A stretch of DNA of 64,000 nucleotides from Achromobacter deleyi (GCF_902859705.1 NZ_CADIJO010000010.1:62001-126000), one strand, 5' to 3'. Positions 39,039-48,462 are shown, counted from the first letter of the stretch. The notes: generated by a model not told the origin, from the sequence alone. Program-made: numbers and translations.

Positions 39039-40820
39039 ATGCGCATGGATAAAACCGATGCTTTCCCCGTACTTTACCGCCTCGCGCCCCATGACCCCGC
39101 CGGACACCGCTACCGGATAACCCTAACCGTCCAGGCCCCCTCGCCGGACGGCCAGCGGCTGTCGTTGCCGGCCTGGATTCCGGGCAGCTACCTGATCCGT
39201 GATTTCTCGCGCCAGATCGAGTCGTTGACGGCGTATTCGGGCAATCGGCGCGTGGTTGTCGACAAAATAGACAATCACACCTGGCAGGCCGCGCCTTGCG
39301 ACGGACCGCTGCGGGTGGAATATGCGGTGTACGCCTGGGATCTGTCGGTGCGTGGCGCCCACCTGGACGAAACGCACGGCTTTTTCAACGGCACCAGCGT
39401 GTTCCTGCGGGTGCACGGGCAAGACCACCTGCCCTGCCTGGTGGACCTGGCGCCGCCGCGCGGCATCGACGGCTGGAAGGTCTACACCAGCCTGCCGGAA
39501 GCCCGCGGCCACCAGGGCGCGGCACGCCGGCACGGGTTCGGGCGTTATCTGGCGCCAGACTACGACGCGCTGATCGACCATCCGGTGGAAATGGGCACGC
39601 CGCAGGTGGCGAGCTTCACGGCGCATGGCGCCGAGCACGAACTGGTGTTCACGGGCGTGGCGCCCAACCTGGACCTGGCCCGCATCACGGACGACGTTCG
39701 CAAGATCTGCGAAACCCAGATCGCGTTTTTCGAACCGCGCACGAAGCGCGCGCCGTTCCTGGACAGCGCCGATCGTTATGTGTTCATGACGATGGTGACG
39801 GGCGACGGCTACGGCGGCCTGGAGCATCGCGCGAGCACGGCGCTGATGACGGCGCGCAAGGATCTGCCGGTGCTGGGCCAGCAAGGCCAGGGCGACGGCT
39901 ACCGCGGCTTTCTGGGGCTGGTCAGCCACGAGTACTTTCACACCTGGAACGTGAAGCGGATCAAGCCGCAGGCGTTCGTGCCGTATGACCTGTCGCAGCC
40001 GGATCTGTCGCGGCTGCTATGGGTGTTCGAGGGGTTCACGTCTTACTACGACGATCTGCTGCTGCTGCGTTCGACTGCGATCACGCAGAGCGATTATCTG
40101 CGGCTGCTGGCCAAGACGATCACGAGCGTGGCGCGTACGCCGGGACGGCACAAGCAGTCGGTGGCGGAAAGCTCGTTCGATGCCTGGACGCGCTATTACA
40201 AGCAGGATGAGAATTCGCCGAACGCGCTGGTCAGCTATTACACGAAGGGTGCGCTGGTGGCGCTGGGGCTGGATCTGCTGATCCGACAGGAATCCGCCGG
40301 GGCGTATTCGCTGGATGATGTGATGCGGCTGCTGTGGCAGCGTTATGGGCGGGATTTCTATCAAGGCAAGCCGCAAGGGTTGCCGGAAGATGGGCTGCCT
40401 GGGGTGATCAAGGAAGCGACCGGGGTGGATGCGCGGCGCTTCATCGCCCGCTATGCCTATGGCGTGGCGGATGTGCCGCTGGCCGAACTGCTGGCGCCGC
40501 ATGGAATCAAGGTGCAGTGGAAGGTGTCGGCGAATATTCCTTCGCTGGATGTGCGTACGCGCAAGCAGGGGGACTCACTGGTGCTGGCTACCGTGTTGGA
40601 AGGCGGGGCTGGGCATAAGGGGGGGTTGTCGGCGGGGGATCTGTTGGTGGCTATTGATGGGTTGAAGGTTGAGGGGGCTGCGGGGGTTGAGGTGTTGCTC
40701 GGGCAGTATCGGGTGGGGGATCGGGTGGATGTGCATGTGTTTCGGCGGGATGAGTTGAGGGTGTTTACGGTTCGGTTGAGTGGGCCTGAGGCGTTGGATT
40801 GTGTGTTGACTGTTGGGTGA
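39039..40820 (+). CDS. M61 family metallopeptidase with C-terminal PDZ domain
   Basis: This is a 593-residue glycyl-aminopeptidase-like enzyme. An N-terminal beta-rich M61 domain precedes the gluzincin core with [14 protein letters not shown] (H297, E298, H301) and the third zinc ligand Glu in [12 protein letters not shown] (E331). A PDZ domain occupies the last 90 residues ([29 protein letters not shown]). No signal peptide is visible, so it is probably cytoplasmic. The start may be ATG 39039 or 39045. Codon usage drifts: from about 40500 to the stop almost every codon ends in G or T (GGG, TTG, GTG, GAT), giving G 117, T 62, C 31, A 30 over 40561-40800 by hand count. That drift ends at the repeat element B. 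Confidence 0.88.
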   Translation: MRMDKTDAFPVLYRLAPHDPAGHRYRITLTVQAPSPDGQRLSLPAWIPGSYLIRDFSRQIESLTAYSGNRRVVVDKIDNHTWQAAPCDGPLRVEYAVYAWDLSVRGAHLDETHGFFNGTSVFLRVHGQDHLPCLVDLAPPRGIDGWKVYTSLPEARGHQGAARRHGFGRYLAPDYDALIDHPVEMGTPQVASFTAHGAEHELVFTGVAPNLDLARITDDVRKICETQIAFFEPRTKRAPFLDSADRYVFMTMVTGDGYGGLEHRASTALMTARKDLPVLGQQGQGDGYRGFLGLVSHEYFHTWNVKRIKPQAFVPYDLSQPDLSRLLWVFEGFTSYYDDLLLLRSTAITQSDYLRLLAKTITSVARTPGRHKQSVAESSFDAWTRYYKQDENSPNALVSYYTKGALVALGLDLLIRQESAGAYSLDDVMRLLWQRYGRDFYQGKPQGLPEDGLPGVIKEATGVDARRFIARYAYGVADVPLAELLAPHGIKVQWKVSANIPSLDVRTRKQGDSLVLATVLEGGAGHKGGLSAGDLLVAIDGLKVEGAAGVEVLLGQYRVGDRVDVHVFRRDELRVFTVRLSGPEALDCVLTVG

Positions 40821-40841
40821 AGTTTTTTTTATGGTTTTGGT

Positions 40842-40876
40842 TAAGGGCTCTTCTTTGGAAGGGCCCTTTGCTTTTT
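40842..40876 (+). terminator. Rho-independent terminator of the M61 peptidase gene
   Basis: AAGGGCTCTTC pairs with GAAGGGCCCTT (one G-T wobble) around TTTG and is followed by TGCTTTTT, 21 bp after the stop. Confidence 0.8.
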
Positions 40877-40895
40877 GGGGTGGGGTTCTTTAGCC

Positions 40896-41183
40896 GCGCG
40901 TGACGGGGCAGGCGGGTGAGGGCGGGGCTACGATTGCGGTCCGGAGCCTTCGCTCCGGACTGCCCCGTTGTCATCCTCGTCCGCCTTCGGCTCCCTACGG
41001 ATTCCCTCGGGCGCATCTACACGCCCCGCCCTCACCCGCCTGCCCCGTCACGCGCTCTTGATGTGCCTTACTGCCGGCCGTTGGGGCGGTCAGTGTGCTT
41101 GGCATGCTAGCCAACATCGGAGGGGGTTGGCGGGGTGGGTCGGTGCCCGCCTCGTGGCGGCCGCGCGGGCGGCCTTACGAGGC
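40896..41183 (+). repeat. Arm-variable palindromic element, copy B
   Basis: Arms 40896-40928 and 41023-41055 are perfect 33-nt inverted repeats. The 94-nt core differs from that of copy A at only a handful of positions and carries the same hairpin GTCCGGAGC-CTTC-GCTCCGGAC. The arm midsection (CGGGTGAGGGC) differs from copy A (CAGGGGGTGGGC), with matching changes in the opposite arm. The tail resembles copy A, including TTGGCATGCTAGCC and the second hairpin GCCTCGT/ACGAGGC at 41149-41183. The element lies between two convergent genes. Both neighbours have skewed codon use, such that the plus strand is G/T-rich on both sides. Confidence 0.88.
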
Positions 41184-41280
41184 TTACGCGGTGTCTTGCG
41201 TCGCGTGATGACGCTGCGCGCTTGCGGCGGGGGTGCTGTGATTTCGGCGGGGGGGTGTTGGCGACTTGTCGTTGCGTTGC
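41184..41280. other. G/T-rich spacer after repeat copy B
   Basis: There is no gene here. The plus strand is rich in G and T (runs such as GGCGGGGGGGTG), continuing the skew seen on both sides of the repeat. Confidence 0.5.
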
Positions 41281-42252
41281 TCAGTTCAGTTTTGCGCCTG
41301 AGACTTCTACCGCGTTTTTCCAGGTGGCGAGTTCTTTTTCTATGTGGTCGGCGAAGGCTTGGGGGGTGGAGCCTACGGTTTCGTAGCCGTAGCTGTTCAG
41401 TTGGGCCTTCAGGTCGGGGGTCTGGATGGCGGTGGCGATGGCGGTGCTCAGGGTGTCCAGGATGGGGGGTGGGGTGTTGGCGGGGGCCAGGATGCCGTAC
41501 CAGCCGTTGACGACGAAGCCTGGGACGGATTCGGCGACGGTGGGGACGTTGGGGAGCAAGGGGGAGCGGTGGTCGCCGGTGACGGCCAGGGCTTTGAGTT
41601 TGCCGGATTGGACTTGGGGGAGCGAGGTGGAGATGCTGTCGAACATCAGGGAGACTTCGCCGCCCAGCAGGGCGACGACGGCGGGGCCGCTGCCTTTGTA
41701 GGGGACGTGCATCATGTCGGTGCCAGTGCGGGCCTTGAACATTTCGGCGGCGAGGTGGCTGGTGTTGCCGTTGCCGGCGGAGGCGAAGCTGAGTTTGCCG
41801 GGGTGGGACTTGGCGTAGGCGATGAGGTCGGGGATGTTGTCGGCGGGGGTGGCGAGCGGGGCCGAGACGAGCATGGGCAAGGTGGCGACGAGGGAGACCG
41901 GGGCGAAGTCGCGGCGGGTGTCGTAGGGTAGCGAGGGGTAAAGGCTGGGGTTGATGGCGTGGGCGGCCAGGACCATGAGCAGGGTGTAGCCGTCGGGTTT
42001 GGCGCGGGCCAGTTGCGAGGACGCGATGGCGCCGCCTGCGCCGGGTTTGTATTCCAGGACGACGGGCTGGCCCCACTTCTTTTGCAGGGCCGCGCCCAGC
42101 GGGCGGGCGAGGATGTCGGCGCTGCCGCCCGGCGGGTAAGGGATCAGCAGGGTGATGGGTTTGTCGGGATACGGGCCGGCGGCCTGTGCCGGGAAGGCCG
42201 CAAGCAGAGTCACCGTGGCGGCGGCCAGGGCAGCGAGGAAGGAACGGGGCAT
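41281..42252 (-). CDS. Bug-family (TctC) tripartite tricarboxylate transporter substrate-binding protein
   Basis: This is a 323-residue periplasmic binding protein of the Bordetella uptake gene family. ATG 42252 opens a Sec signal (MPRSFLAALAAATVTLLAAFPAQAA). It is followed by the hallmark YPDKPITLLIPYPPGGSADILARPL, VLEYKPGAGGAIASSQLARAKPDGYTL and HVPYKGSGPAVVALLGGEVSLMFD. Bug proteins bind carboxylates or related small acids, and most lack a linked TctAB permease, as here. The 3' end uses many A/C-ending codons (CCC, CAA, AAA, GTA), matching the plus-strand G/T skew near repeat B. It is downstream of the CoA-transferase genes on the same strand. Confidence 0.9.
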   Translation of the reverse strand: MPRSFLAALAAATVTLLAAFPAQAAGPYPDKPITLLIPYPPGGSADILARPLGAALQKKWGQPVVLEYKPGAGGAIASSQLARAKPDGYTLLMVLAAHAINPSLYPSLPYDTRRDFAPVSLVATLPMLVSAPLATPADNIPDLIAYAKSHPGKLSFASAGNGNTSHLAAEMFKARTGTDMMHVPYKGSGPAVVALLGGEVSLMFDSISTSLPQVQSGKLKALAVTGDHRSPLLPNVPTVAESVPGFVVNGWYGILAPANTPPPILDTLSTAIATAIQTPDLKAQLNSYGYETVGSTPQAFADHIEKELATWKNAVEVSGAKLN

Positions 42253-42355
42253 GGCGAGGCTCCTGGGTTTCGGACGAGAGGTCTGCGCGGATGCGGCTGG
42301 CGTGTCCTGCTTTTGCGCCCTGCTGCTGCGCCAGCCAGCGCACCAGCGCGCAAGG

Positions 42356-43048
42356 TCACACGTAGCGCGGGGTGCCGGCGGGGTCGAGCTGGATGGTGCG
42401 CAGCGGGTCGGGGAACTGCAGCGGGGCTTCGGTGACGGACTGCAGGAAGTCGGGGCTGATGCCTTGCAGCACGGCATGGACGCGCAGGCCGTCGGGGGTG
42501 ACGTCGATGACGGCCAGGTCGGTGTAGATACGGGTGACGACGCCGGCGCCGGTGAGCGGATAGCGGCATCGGCGCAGGATCTTGGGTGCGCCGTCGCGGC
42601 CGCGATGTTCCATGATGGCCAGGACCTGCTTGGCGCCGACGGCCAGATCCATGGCGCCACCGACCGCGGGGATGGCATCGGCGGCGTCGGTTTTCCAGTT
42701 GGCGAGGTCGCCGCTTTCGGAGACCTGGAAGGCGCCGAGCACGGCGTAGTCGAGGTGGCCGCCGCGCATCATGGCGAACGAGATGGTGTGCTCGGTGACG
42801 GACGCGCCGGGCAAGAGCGTGATGGGCAGGCGGCTGGCGTTGATGAGGTCGGGGTCGATGGCGTCGCCCACGGCGGCGGGGCCCATGCCGAGGATGCCGT
42901 TTTCGCTTTGCAGCAGGATGTCCTTGTCGGGCGGCAGGTAGTCGCCGACCAGGGTGGGCATGCCAATGCCGAGGTTGACGATGGCGCCGTCGGGGATATC
43001 GTTGGCGAGCAGTTGGGCGACTTGTTGGCGGGTCAGGGGGGTCTGCAT
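42356..43048 (-). CDS. 3-oxoacid CoA-transferase, subunit B
   Basis: This is a 230-residue beta subunit of a family I CoA-transferase. The active-site Glu that forms the glutamyl-CoA thioester is E49 in LLQSENGILGMGP. IVNLGIGMPTLV and GGAMDLAVGAKQVLAIMEH are characteristic of the ScoB/PcaJ/AtoA group. It works with subunit A immediately upstream (1 bp gap). The acid accepted could be 3-oxoadipate, acetoacetate or another oxoacid. The flanking Bug proteins suggest a transported carboxylate. Confidence 0.88.
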   Translation of the reverse strand: MQTPLTRQQVAQLLANDIPDGAIVNLGIGMPTLVGDYLPPDKDILLQSENGILGMGPAAVGDAIDPDLINASRLPITLLPGASVTEHTISFAMMRGGHLDYAVLGAFQVSESGDLANWKTDAADAIPAVGGAMDLAVGAKQVLAIMEHRGRDGAPKILRRCRYPLTGAGVVTRIYTDLAVIDVTPDGLRVHAVLQGISPDFLQSVTEAPLQFPDPLRTIQLDPAGTPRYV

Positions 43049-43049
43049 G

Positions 43050-43715
43050 TCAGGTCTCCACCCGGACGACGGCTTTGACGAAAAGGCCTTGGGTCATGAT
43101 CTGCTCCGGCACGAAGGTGCCCAGCGGCACGACGTCGTCGACCTGGGCGATGGCGTGGCCGGCGGCCATGCACATGACGGGGTTGAAGTTGCGGGCGGCG
43201 TGGCGGTACATGAGGTTGCCCCAGCGATCGCCCTGGTGGGCGCGGATCAGGGCGTAGTCGCCGCGCAACGGCTGTTCGAGCACGTAGCCGACGCCGTCGA
43301 TGACTTCCTGGTGGCGGCCCTGCGCCAGTTCGGTGCCATAGCCGGTGGGGGTGTAGAACGGCCCCAGGCCGGCACCGGCCGCGCGCAGGCGTTCGGCCAG
43401 GGTGCCTTGGGGCACGCATTCCAGTTCGACTTCACCGGCTCGGAAGGCGCGCGCAAAGGCTTCGGAGTTGGGGGGCCGCGGGTGCGAGCAGATGATTTTC
43501 CTGACCTGCTTGCGGTTGAGCAGCGCAGCAATGCCGCGGTCCCAGGTGCCGGCGTTGTTGGCAATCACGGTGAGGTCGCGGCGACCCAGTTCGGCCAGAC
43601 AGTGCAGCAGTTCGAAGGGCACGCCGGCTTCGCCGAAGCCGCCGACCAGCACGGAGGCGCCGTCGGGAATGATGGCCACGGCCTCGGCCATGGACGCCTG
43701 AATCTTGTCGATCAC
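43050..43715 (-). CDS. 3-oxoacid CoA-transferase, subunit A
   Basis: This is a 221-residue alpha subunit of the same enzyme. It has the CoA-binding SVLVGGFGEAGVPFELL, the TVIANNAGTWDRGIAALL strand and FYTPTGYGTELAQGR. The N-terminal MIDKIQASMAEAVAIIPDGAS fits PcaI/ScoA-type proteins. It is translated first and followed with almost no gap by subunit B; the upstream gene on the same strand is a Bug binding protein whose stop directly precedes this start. Together they form a four-gene unit (43716-44684, this gene, subunit B, 41281-42252). Confidence 0.88.
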   Translation of the reverse strand: MIDKIQASMAEAVAIIPDGASVLVGGFGEAGVPFELLHCLAELGRRDLTVIANNAGTWDRGIAALLNRKQVRKIICSHPRPPNSEAFARAFRAGEVELECVPQGTLAERLRAAGAGLGPFYTPTGYGTELAQGRHQEVIDGVGYVLEQPLRGDYALIRAHQGDRWGNLMYRHAARNFNPVMCMAAGHAIAQVDDVVPLGTFVPEQIMTQGLFVKAVVRVET

Positions 43716-44684
43716 TTATTGCTCCTGCGCGATGCCCGCGGCGGCCACGATCTGTTGCCAGCGCGCGCGTTCCTGGTCGATGAAAGCGGCGAACTCGGCC
43801 GGCGTGTCGCCGCCGGCCTGCCCGCCCATGGCGCGGAACCGCGCGCTGATGTCCGGGCTGCGGACCACGTCGCGGGTGGCGGCATAGAGGGTGTCGATGA
43901 TCGGGCGCGGGGTGCCGGCGGGCGCGACCAGGCCGAACCAGGCAGTGACGACCATGTTCTTGACGCCGGCCTCGGCCATGGTGGGCACGTCGGGCAGTTC
44001 GGCCAGGCGCTGGTCGCTGGTGACGGCCAGCGCGCGCAGCTTGCCTGACTGGATGTACGGCATGGAGCTGGGCAGGTTGTCGATCATGAAGGTGAACTGC
44101 TGGCCCAGCAGTGCAGCCACGGCGGGGCCGGCGCCCTTGTAGGGCACGTGGGTGCCCTGGATGCCGGCGCGCTGCTTGAAGAGTTCGGCGGACAGGTGCG
44201 GCGACTGGCCGGACCCGGAACTGCCGAACGAGATCTTGCCCGGCTCGCGCCGCGCGTCGGCCAGCAGGTCAGCGACGTTGCGCACGGGCGACGCGGCGTT
44301 GACGACCAGCACGTTGGGCACCGAGATGACGCGGGTGACGGGTGCGAAGTCGGCGGCCTGGTAGGGCAGCGTCCTGTAGAGCGCGTAGTTGATGGCGTTG
44401 GGGCCGATGTTGCCCATCAGCAGCGTGTAGCCGTCGGGCTTGGCGCGCGCCAGGGCCTGGGCGCCGATGATGCCGGCTGCGCCGGCGCGATTTTCCACGA
44501 TGACCTGCTGGCCCAGCCTGGCGGCCAGTTTGTCCGCGATGAGGCGTGCGGCGATGTCGGTGGTGCCGCCGGGCGAGGCCGGGATGATGAGGGTGATGGG
44601 TCGCTCGGGCCAGGCCGCCTGCGCGGGGCCTGCCAGGGCGATCGCCAGCGCGCTGGCGGCCAGCCAGCGTTGCGGGTGCAACAT
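43716..44684 (-). CDS. Bug-family (TctC) substrate-binding protein, second copy
   Basis: This is a 322-residue Bug protein with a Sec signal (MLHPQRWLAASALAIALAGPAQA). It shows WPERPITLIIPASPGGTTDIAARLIADKL, VIVENRAGAAGIIGAQALARAKPDGYTL and HVPYKGAGPAVAALLGQQFTFMID. It is diverged from the Bug protein at 41281, so the two probably bind different ligands. It is the first gene of the CoA-transferase unit. The LysR gene at 44901 lies upstream, on the same strand, with about 215 bp between that holds no gene. Confidence 0.9.
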   Translation of the reverse strand: MLHPQRWLAASALAIALAGPAQAAWPERPITLIIPASPGGTTDIAARLIADKLAARLGQQVIVENRAGAAGIIGAQALARAKPDGYTLLMGNIGPNAINYALYRTLPYQAADFAPVTRVISVPNVLVVNAASPVRNVADLLADARREPGKISFGSSGSGQSPHLSAELFKQRAGIQGTHVPYKGAGPAVAALLGQQFTFMIDNLPSSMPYIQSGKLRALAVTSDQRLAELPDVPTMAEAGVKNMVVTAWFGLVAPAGTPRPIIDTLYAATRDVVRSPDISARFRAMGGQAGGDTPAEFAAFIDQERARWQQIVAAAGIAQEQ

Positions 44685-44900
44685 GCTTGTCTCCCTACGT
44701 GATCATCGAACGGATCAACTTGTGCGGGAGAGTGTGTGCGCGGCAGGCGGAAATGCCTATTCCGGAATGTGGAGGAGCGGCTTCGCCTGTGCCGAAGAGC
44801 CGCCGTTGCGGCGCGTCACGAAGGCGTCGGCGCGGATATCCGCGCGGATTCAAGACGGCGTCAAAACCGCGCCGCCGCATGACGCCCGGTCGGCGCCCGG

Positions 44901-45791
44901 TCAGCGCCCAGGCCGCATCGCCATCTTGCCGGCCGTCTGCAGAAAGGCCTGCAGGGCGCGGTTGCGGCCCAGGCGCCGGGTGACGGCGTAGACGGTGCCA
45001 CGCGACAGTTCGGCCGGCAACGCGCAGACCGCAATGCGATCGCCGAAATGGCCGCAGGCGGATTGGGGCACCAGTGCGACGCCCAACCCGGCCGCCACCA
45101 ACGCCAATTGGGCGGGCACTTCGGCCACGCGCTGGGCCACGGTGTGCGCGATGCCGGCGCGGGCGCAGGCGTCGGCCAGGCCGCGGGCAAAGCCCGAGGT
45201 GTCCGGGCGCAGCATCACGAAGGCATCCTGCGCCAGGTCGGCCAGCGCCAGACGTTTCCTGGCGGCCAGCCGGTGGCCGGCGGGCAAGGCGGCAACTACG
45301 GGATCGGGCCACAGCGCCAGCGATTGCAACTCGTCGTCATCGACCGCGGTGCGCGAGATGCTGACGTCGATGCGTTGCCCGCGCAGCGCGTCCAGCTGCG
45401 CGGCCGGGTTCATCTCGTTGAGCAGCACGGACACCTGCGGATGGGTAGCGGCGTGGCGCGCGATCAGCGCCGGCACCGGGCCCAGGAAGTGCGATCCGGA
45501 CAGGCCGATCTCGATACGCCCCGCCCTGCCCTGGTCGACTTCGCGGGCTCGCACGGTGGCGTCCTTCAGGCCGGCCAGCGTGGCGCGCACGTCGTTCAGG
45601 AAGGCCGCGCCGGCCTCGGTCAGCGCCACCCGGCGATTGTTGCGGTCGAACAGCTTGACGTCGAGCTCGCGTTCAAGCTGCGCGATCTGCAGGCTGAGCG
45701 GCGGCTGCGAAATATGCAGCCGGGCAGCCGCACGAGTGAAGTTCAGTTCTTCGGCCAGCACGGCGAAATAGCGAAGTTGGCGGAGTTCCAT
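44901..45791 (-). CDS. LysR-family regulator of maleate isomerase and/or the Bug-CoA-transferase unit
   Basis: This is a 296-residue LysR regulator. ATG 45791 gives MELRQLRYFAVLAEELNFTRAAARLHISQPPLSLQIAQLERELDVKLF, a textbook N-terminal helix-turn-helix of the BenM/CatM/CbnR group. A long upstream in-frame extension is non-coding. The effector domain includes RIEIGLSGSHFLGPVPALI and VALVPQSA. It is divergent from maleate isomerase with 122 bp of AT-richer intergenic DNA. It likely responds to maleate or a related diacid. Confidence 0.87.
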   Translation of the reverse strand: MELRQLRYFAVLAEELNFTRAAARLHISQPPLSLQIAQLERELDVKLFDRNNRRVALTEAGAAFLNDVRATLAGLKDATVRAREVDQGRAGRIEIGLSGSHFLGPVPALIARHAATHPQVSVLLNEMNPAAQLDALRGQRIDVSISRTAVDDDELQSLALWPDPVVAALPAGHRLAARKRLALADLAQDAFVMLRPDTSGFARGLADACARAGIAHTVAQRVAEVPAQLALVAAGLGVALVPQSACGHFGDRIAVCALPAELSRGTVYAVTRRLGRNRALQAFLQTAGKMAMRPGR

Positions 45792-45913
45792 GGTGGCCAG
45801 TGATTTGCGAAAGATATGAAACCAGACAAAAACTATATTGGAAACTATCGTTCGCGGCGAGCAGAATTGTTTGGCGCCGATCGGGCGCAGCCATTTCTCC
45901 CGGAGGCCCCGCC

Positions 45914-46675
45914 ATGACCACGCCGCCCCGCGCTCTGCGCATCGGCCAGATCGTTCCCAGTTCCAACACCACCATGGAAACGGAGATCCCGGCCATGCTG
46001 CGGCTGCGCGAGACCATCGCACCCGAGCGTTTCACCTTCCATTCCAGCCGCATGCGCATGAAGCAGGTCACCGCGGCCGAGCTGGCCTCGATGGACCGCG
46101 AGTCCGACCGCTGCGCGCAAGAGCTGTCCGACGCCCGCGTGGACGTGCTGGGCTACGCCTGCCTGGTGGCCATCATGGCGCAAGGCCTGGGCTACCACCG
46201 CGTATCGCAGGAGCGGCTGCACCAGGCGACCGTCGACAACGGCGCGCCGGCACCCGTCATTTCCAGCGCGGGCGCGCTGGTGGAAGGCCTGCACGCCATC
46301 GGCGCGCGCAAGGTCGCCATCCTGACGCCCTACATGAAGCCGCTGACCAAGATGGTGGTGGACTACATCGAAAACGAAGGCATCGAAGTGCACGACAGCC
46401 TGTCGCTGGAGATCGCCGACAACCTGAAGGTGGGCGCGCAGGACCCGCTGGCGCCGGCCAGCCACGTCAACCGCCTGGACACGCGCGGCGTGGATGCCGT
46501 GGTGCTGTCGGCCTGCGTGCAGATGCCGTCGCTGGCCTCGATCCAGCCGGTGCAGGACCGCCTGGGTCTGCCGGTGGTGACCGCGGCCGCGGCCACCGTG
46601 TACCGCATGCTCAAGGTGCTGGGCCTGGAAACCCGCGTGCCCGATGCCGGCGCGCTGCTGACCGGCAAGTATTGA
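45914..46675 (+). CDS. maiA: Maleate cis-trans isomerase
   Basis: This 253-residue enzyme of the Asp/Glu racemase superfamily converts maleate to fumarate (MaiA/NicE), the last step of nicotinate and some aromatic pathways. The N-terminus RIGQIVPSSNTTMETEIPAMLR and FTFHSSRMRMK are highly characteristic. Two catalytic Cys are in place: C83 in GYACLVAIM and C201 in LSACVQMPSL. ATG 45914 follows CCGGAGG. No nic genes accompany it; the neighbours are a divergent LysR gene and, beyond it, Bug proteins and a CoA-transferase. The stop is 3 bp from the convergent amiR stop. Confidence 0.9.
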   Translation: MTTPPRALRIGQIVPSSNTTMETEIPAMLRLRETIAPERFTFHSSRMRMKQVTAAELASMDRESDRCAQELSDARVDVLGYACLVAIMAQGLGYHRVSQERLHQATVDNGAPAPVISSAGALVEGLHAIGARKVAILTPYMKPLTKMVVDYIENEGIEVHDSLSLEIADNLKVGAQDPLAPASHVNRLDTRGVDAVVLSACVQMPSLASIQPVQDRLGLPVVTAAAATVYRMLKVLGLETRVPDAGALLTGKY

Positions 46676-46678
46676 ACG

Positions 46679-47305
46679 CTATTTGCCGAACGACAGGACC
46701 TCGTTGGCGTTGACGATGGCGGCAGCGATGTCCTCGGTCGTGACGCGCTTGTTCATGGCCTGTTCGCGAATCAGGTCGTAGGCCTGCCCTTCCGTCACGT
46801 TGCGGGTACGCATCAGGATGCTCTTGGCTTCCGAGATGCGGCGCGCGCCCAGCAGCTTGCCTTCGAGCTTGCGCAGGCGGCGCGCGTGCGACTTGATGTC
46901 GTCGCAGACCTGCCGTGCCACCACCAGCGTCGACAGCAGGCCGAACGAACGCACCGGCGACGGCAGCACCGCCTTGGCCCCGATGCGCAGCACCGCTTCG
47001 ACAATGGTGGGATTCTCGTAGGTGACGATGGCGATGACCATCGGCGCCTCGTCGCTCTTGGCCCACTCGAAGCCCAGGTCGATGACGTCCGGCCGCACAG
47101 CCAGAAACACCACATCCAGCCCCTCCGGCAAGGTCGGCGCCGGCGGCCAGAAGGTCTGTACCTGACAGCCGATGCGTTGCAGCTGTTGCGTCAGCTGCCT
47201 GCCGTCGGCGTCGTCCGGATGGTAGACGACGACGCGCAGGGTGCGCAGGTCTTTCAGCAGCGATGGCGTCGCGCGCATCACGCGCAGGCGGCTTGCCGGC
47301 TCCAC
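46679..47305 (-). CDS. amiR: AmiR-type ANTAR-domain transcription antiterminator
   Basis: This is a 208-residue RNA-binding regulator and the last gene of the amide operon. The N-terminal half is a receiver-like pseudo-domain without a clear phosphorylation site (LRVVVYHPDDADGRQLTQQLQRIGCQVQTFWPP). A coiled-coil stretch (RQVCDDIKSHARRLRKLEGKLLGARR) follows, and then a C-terminal ANTAR domain (ISEAKSILMRTRNVTEGQAYDLIREQAMNKRVTTEDIAAAIV). In Pseudomonas, AmiR binds leader RNA of the amidase operon and prevents termination; AmiC holds it inactive. GTG 47305 is preferred because GGAG lies 8 bases before it; ATG 47278 (199 residues) is the alternative. It starts 2 bp after the amiC stop. Confidence 0.88.
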   Translation of the reverse strand: MEPASRLRVMRATPSLLKDLRTLRVVVYHPDDADGRQLTQQLQRIGCQVQTFWPPAPTLPEGLDVVFLAVRPDVIDLGFEWAKSDEAPMVIAIVTYENPTIVEAVLRIGAKAVLPSPVRSFGLLSTLVVARQVCDDIKSHARRLRKLEGKLLGARRISEAKSILMRTRNVTEGQAYDLIREQAMNKRVTTEDIAAAIVNANEVLSFGK

Positions 47306-47307
47306 CG

Positions 47308-48462
47308 TCAGATCTCCAGCGAACTCAAGGTCGCCGTCCAGTCGCCCAGCGAGTGGGTGACGAGGTACGGATCGGGATGCACCGGCCGGGTGGCCTCGCG
47401 CACGATGGTGAACTGCCCCTTGCCGTTGACCCGCCCCACCCGCGGATACAGGCAGGTGTGGTGATTGGCGGGGTCGATGCGCACGCGGCCCTGCGGCGCA
47501 TCGAATTCGCTTTGCAGCACCCGCGGCAGGATCTGCGCGATCTCGTCGGTGCCGGTGTCGCGGTAGGCATTGGCAAAGATGTGCATCTGGAAGTAGGCCG
47601 CTTCCCAGCACAGATTGGGCACGCAGTCCGCGCCGAAGCGCCGCCGCAACCGTTCCAGGCAGCGATGATTGACCTCGGAATCGATCGACTGGAAATACGG
47701 CGCCGAGGTGAAATGCCCTGCGGCCACCTCGGGTTCCATCTGCGAGATCTCGGCCTCTGACGTGGTCAGGCTGGCGATCGGCATGGTCTTGGGATCGAAG
47801 CCGGCATCGGCATAGGCGCGGTAAAGGCAGGCCGTGGAATTTCCCACCACCGTCGAGAAGATGAAGTCCGGGCGCTTGTTGCGGATGTCGTCGAGAATTT
47901 CGCGGTAGTCGCGTTCGGTCGCCGTCAGCGGCACGTAGCGCTCTCCCAGCTTGGCGCTGTCCTGGCGTTGCAGTACCAGCTCGCGCATGATGCGATTGGA
48001 CTCGTACGGATAGATGTAGTCCGAACCGATCAGGTAGACGCGGGCGCCGAAGTTGGCGGTCATGAATTCGGCCAGCTGCACGCTGTTCTGGTTGGGCGCG
48101 GCCCCCGTGTAGATGATGTTGTTGGAGAACTCGAAACCTTCGTACAGCGTCGGGTAGAACAGCAGCCGGTTCCATTTCTCGACCACCGGCAGCACGGCCT
48201 TGCGGCTGCTGGACATATAGCAGCCGAAGATGACGTTGACGCGATCTTCGGTGATCAGCTTTTCAGCCAACACGCTGTAGATAGCGGGATCCGAGCGCGG
48301 GTCATAGCGCACCGGCACGACCTCGCGTCCATCGACGCCGCCGGCCTCGTTGATCTCATCGATGGCCAGCAGCGTGCCTTGCAGCTGCGAGCGGCCGATC
48401 GTAGATGTGGCCCCCGTTTCAGAGAACAACACGCCCACACGGATAGGATCTTTGTTTGCCAT
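47308..48462 (-). CDS. amiC: AmiC-type cytoplasmic amide sensor, negative regulator of AmiR
   Basis: This is a 384-residue periplasmic-binding-protein fold without a signal peptide (MANKDPIRVGVLFSETGATSTIGRSQLQGTLLAIDEIN), almost the same length as Pseudomonas AmiC. It shows FGCYMSSSRKAVLPVVEKWNRLLFYPTLYEGFEFSNNIIYTGAAPNQN and GSDYIYPYESNRIMREL. AmiC binds amides and releases AmiR. It is clearly related to the secreted binding protein at 55689-56882 of the same operon (compare IGCYTSASRKALLPV). A 93-bp gap separates it from the norD-like gene. Confidence 0.9.
   Translation of the reverse strand: MANKDPIRVGVLFSETGATSTIGRSQLQGTLLAIDEINEAGGVDGREVVPVRYDPRSDPAIYSVLAEKLITEDRVNVIFGCYMSSSRKAVLPVVEKWNRLLFYPTLYEGFEFSNNIIYTGAAPNQNSVQLAEFMTANFGARVYLIGSDYIYPYESNRIMRELVLQRQDSAKLGERYVPLTATERDYREILDDIRNKRPDFIFSTVVGNSTACLYRAYADAGFDPKTMPIASLTTSEAEISQMEPEVAAGHFTSAPYFQSIDSEVNHRCLERLRRRFGADCVPNLCWEAAYFQMHIFANAYRDTGTDEIAQILPRVLQSEFDAPQGRVRIDPANHHTCLYPRVGRVNGKGQFTIVREATRPVHPDPYLVTHSLGDWTATLSSLEI

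Noticed and set aside
44685-44900. Small gene between the Bug protein and the LysR gene
   Set aside because: Frames here are short, with no good ribosome-binding site or homology; the area shows only short GC-rich inverted repeats.
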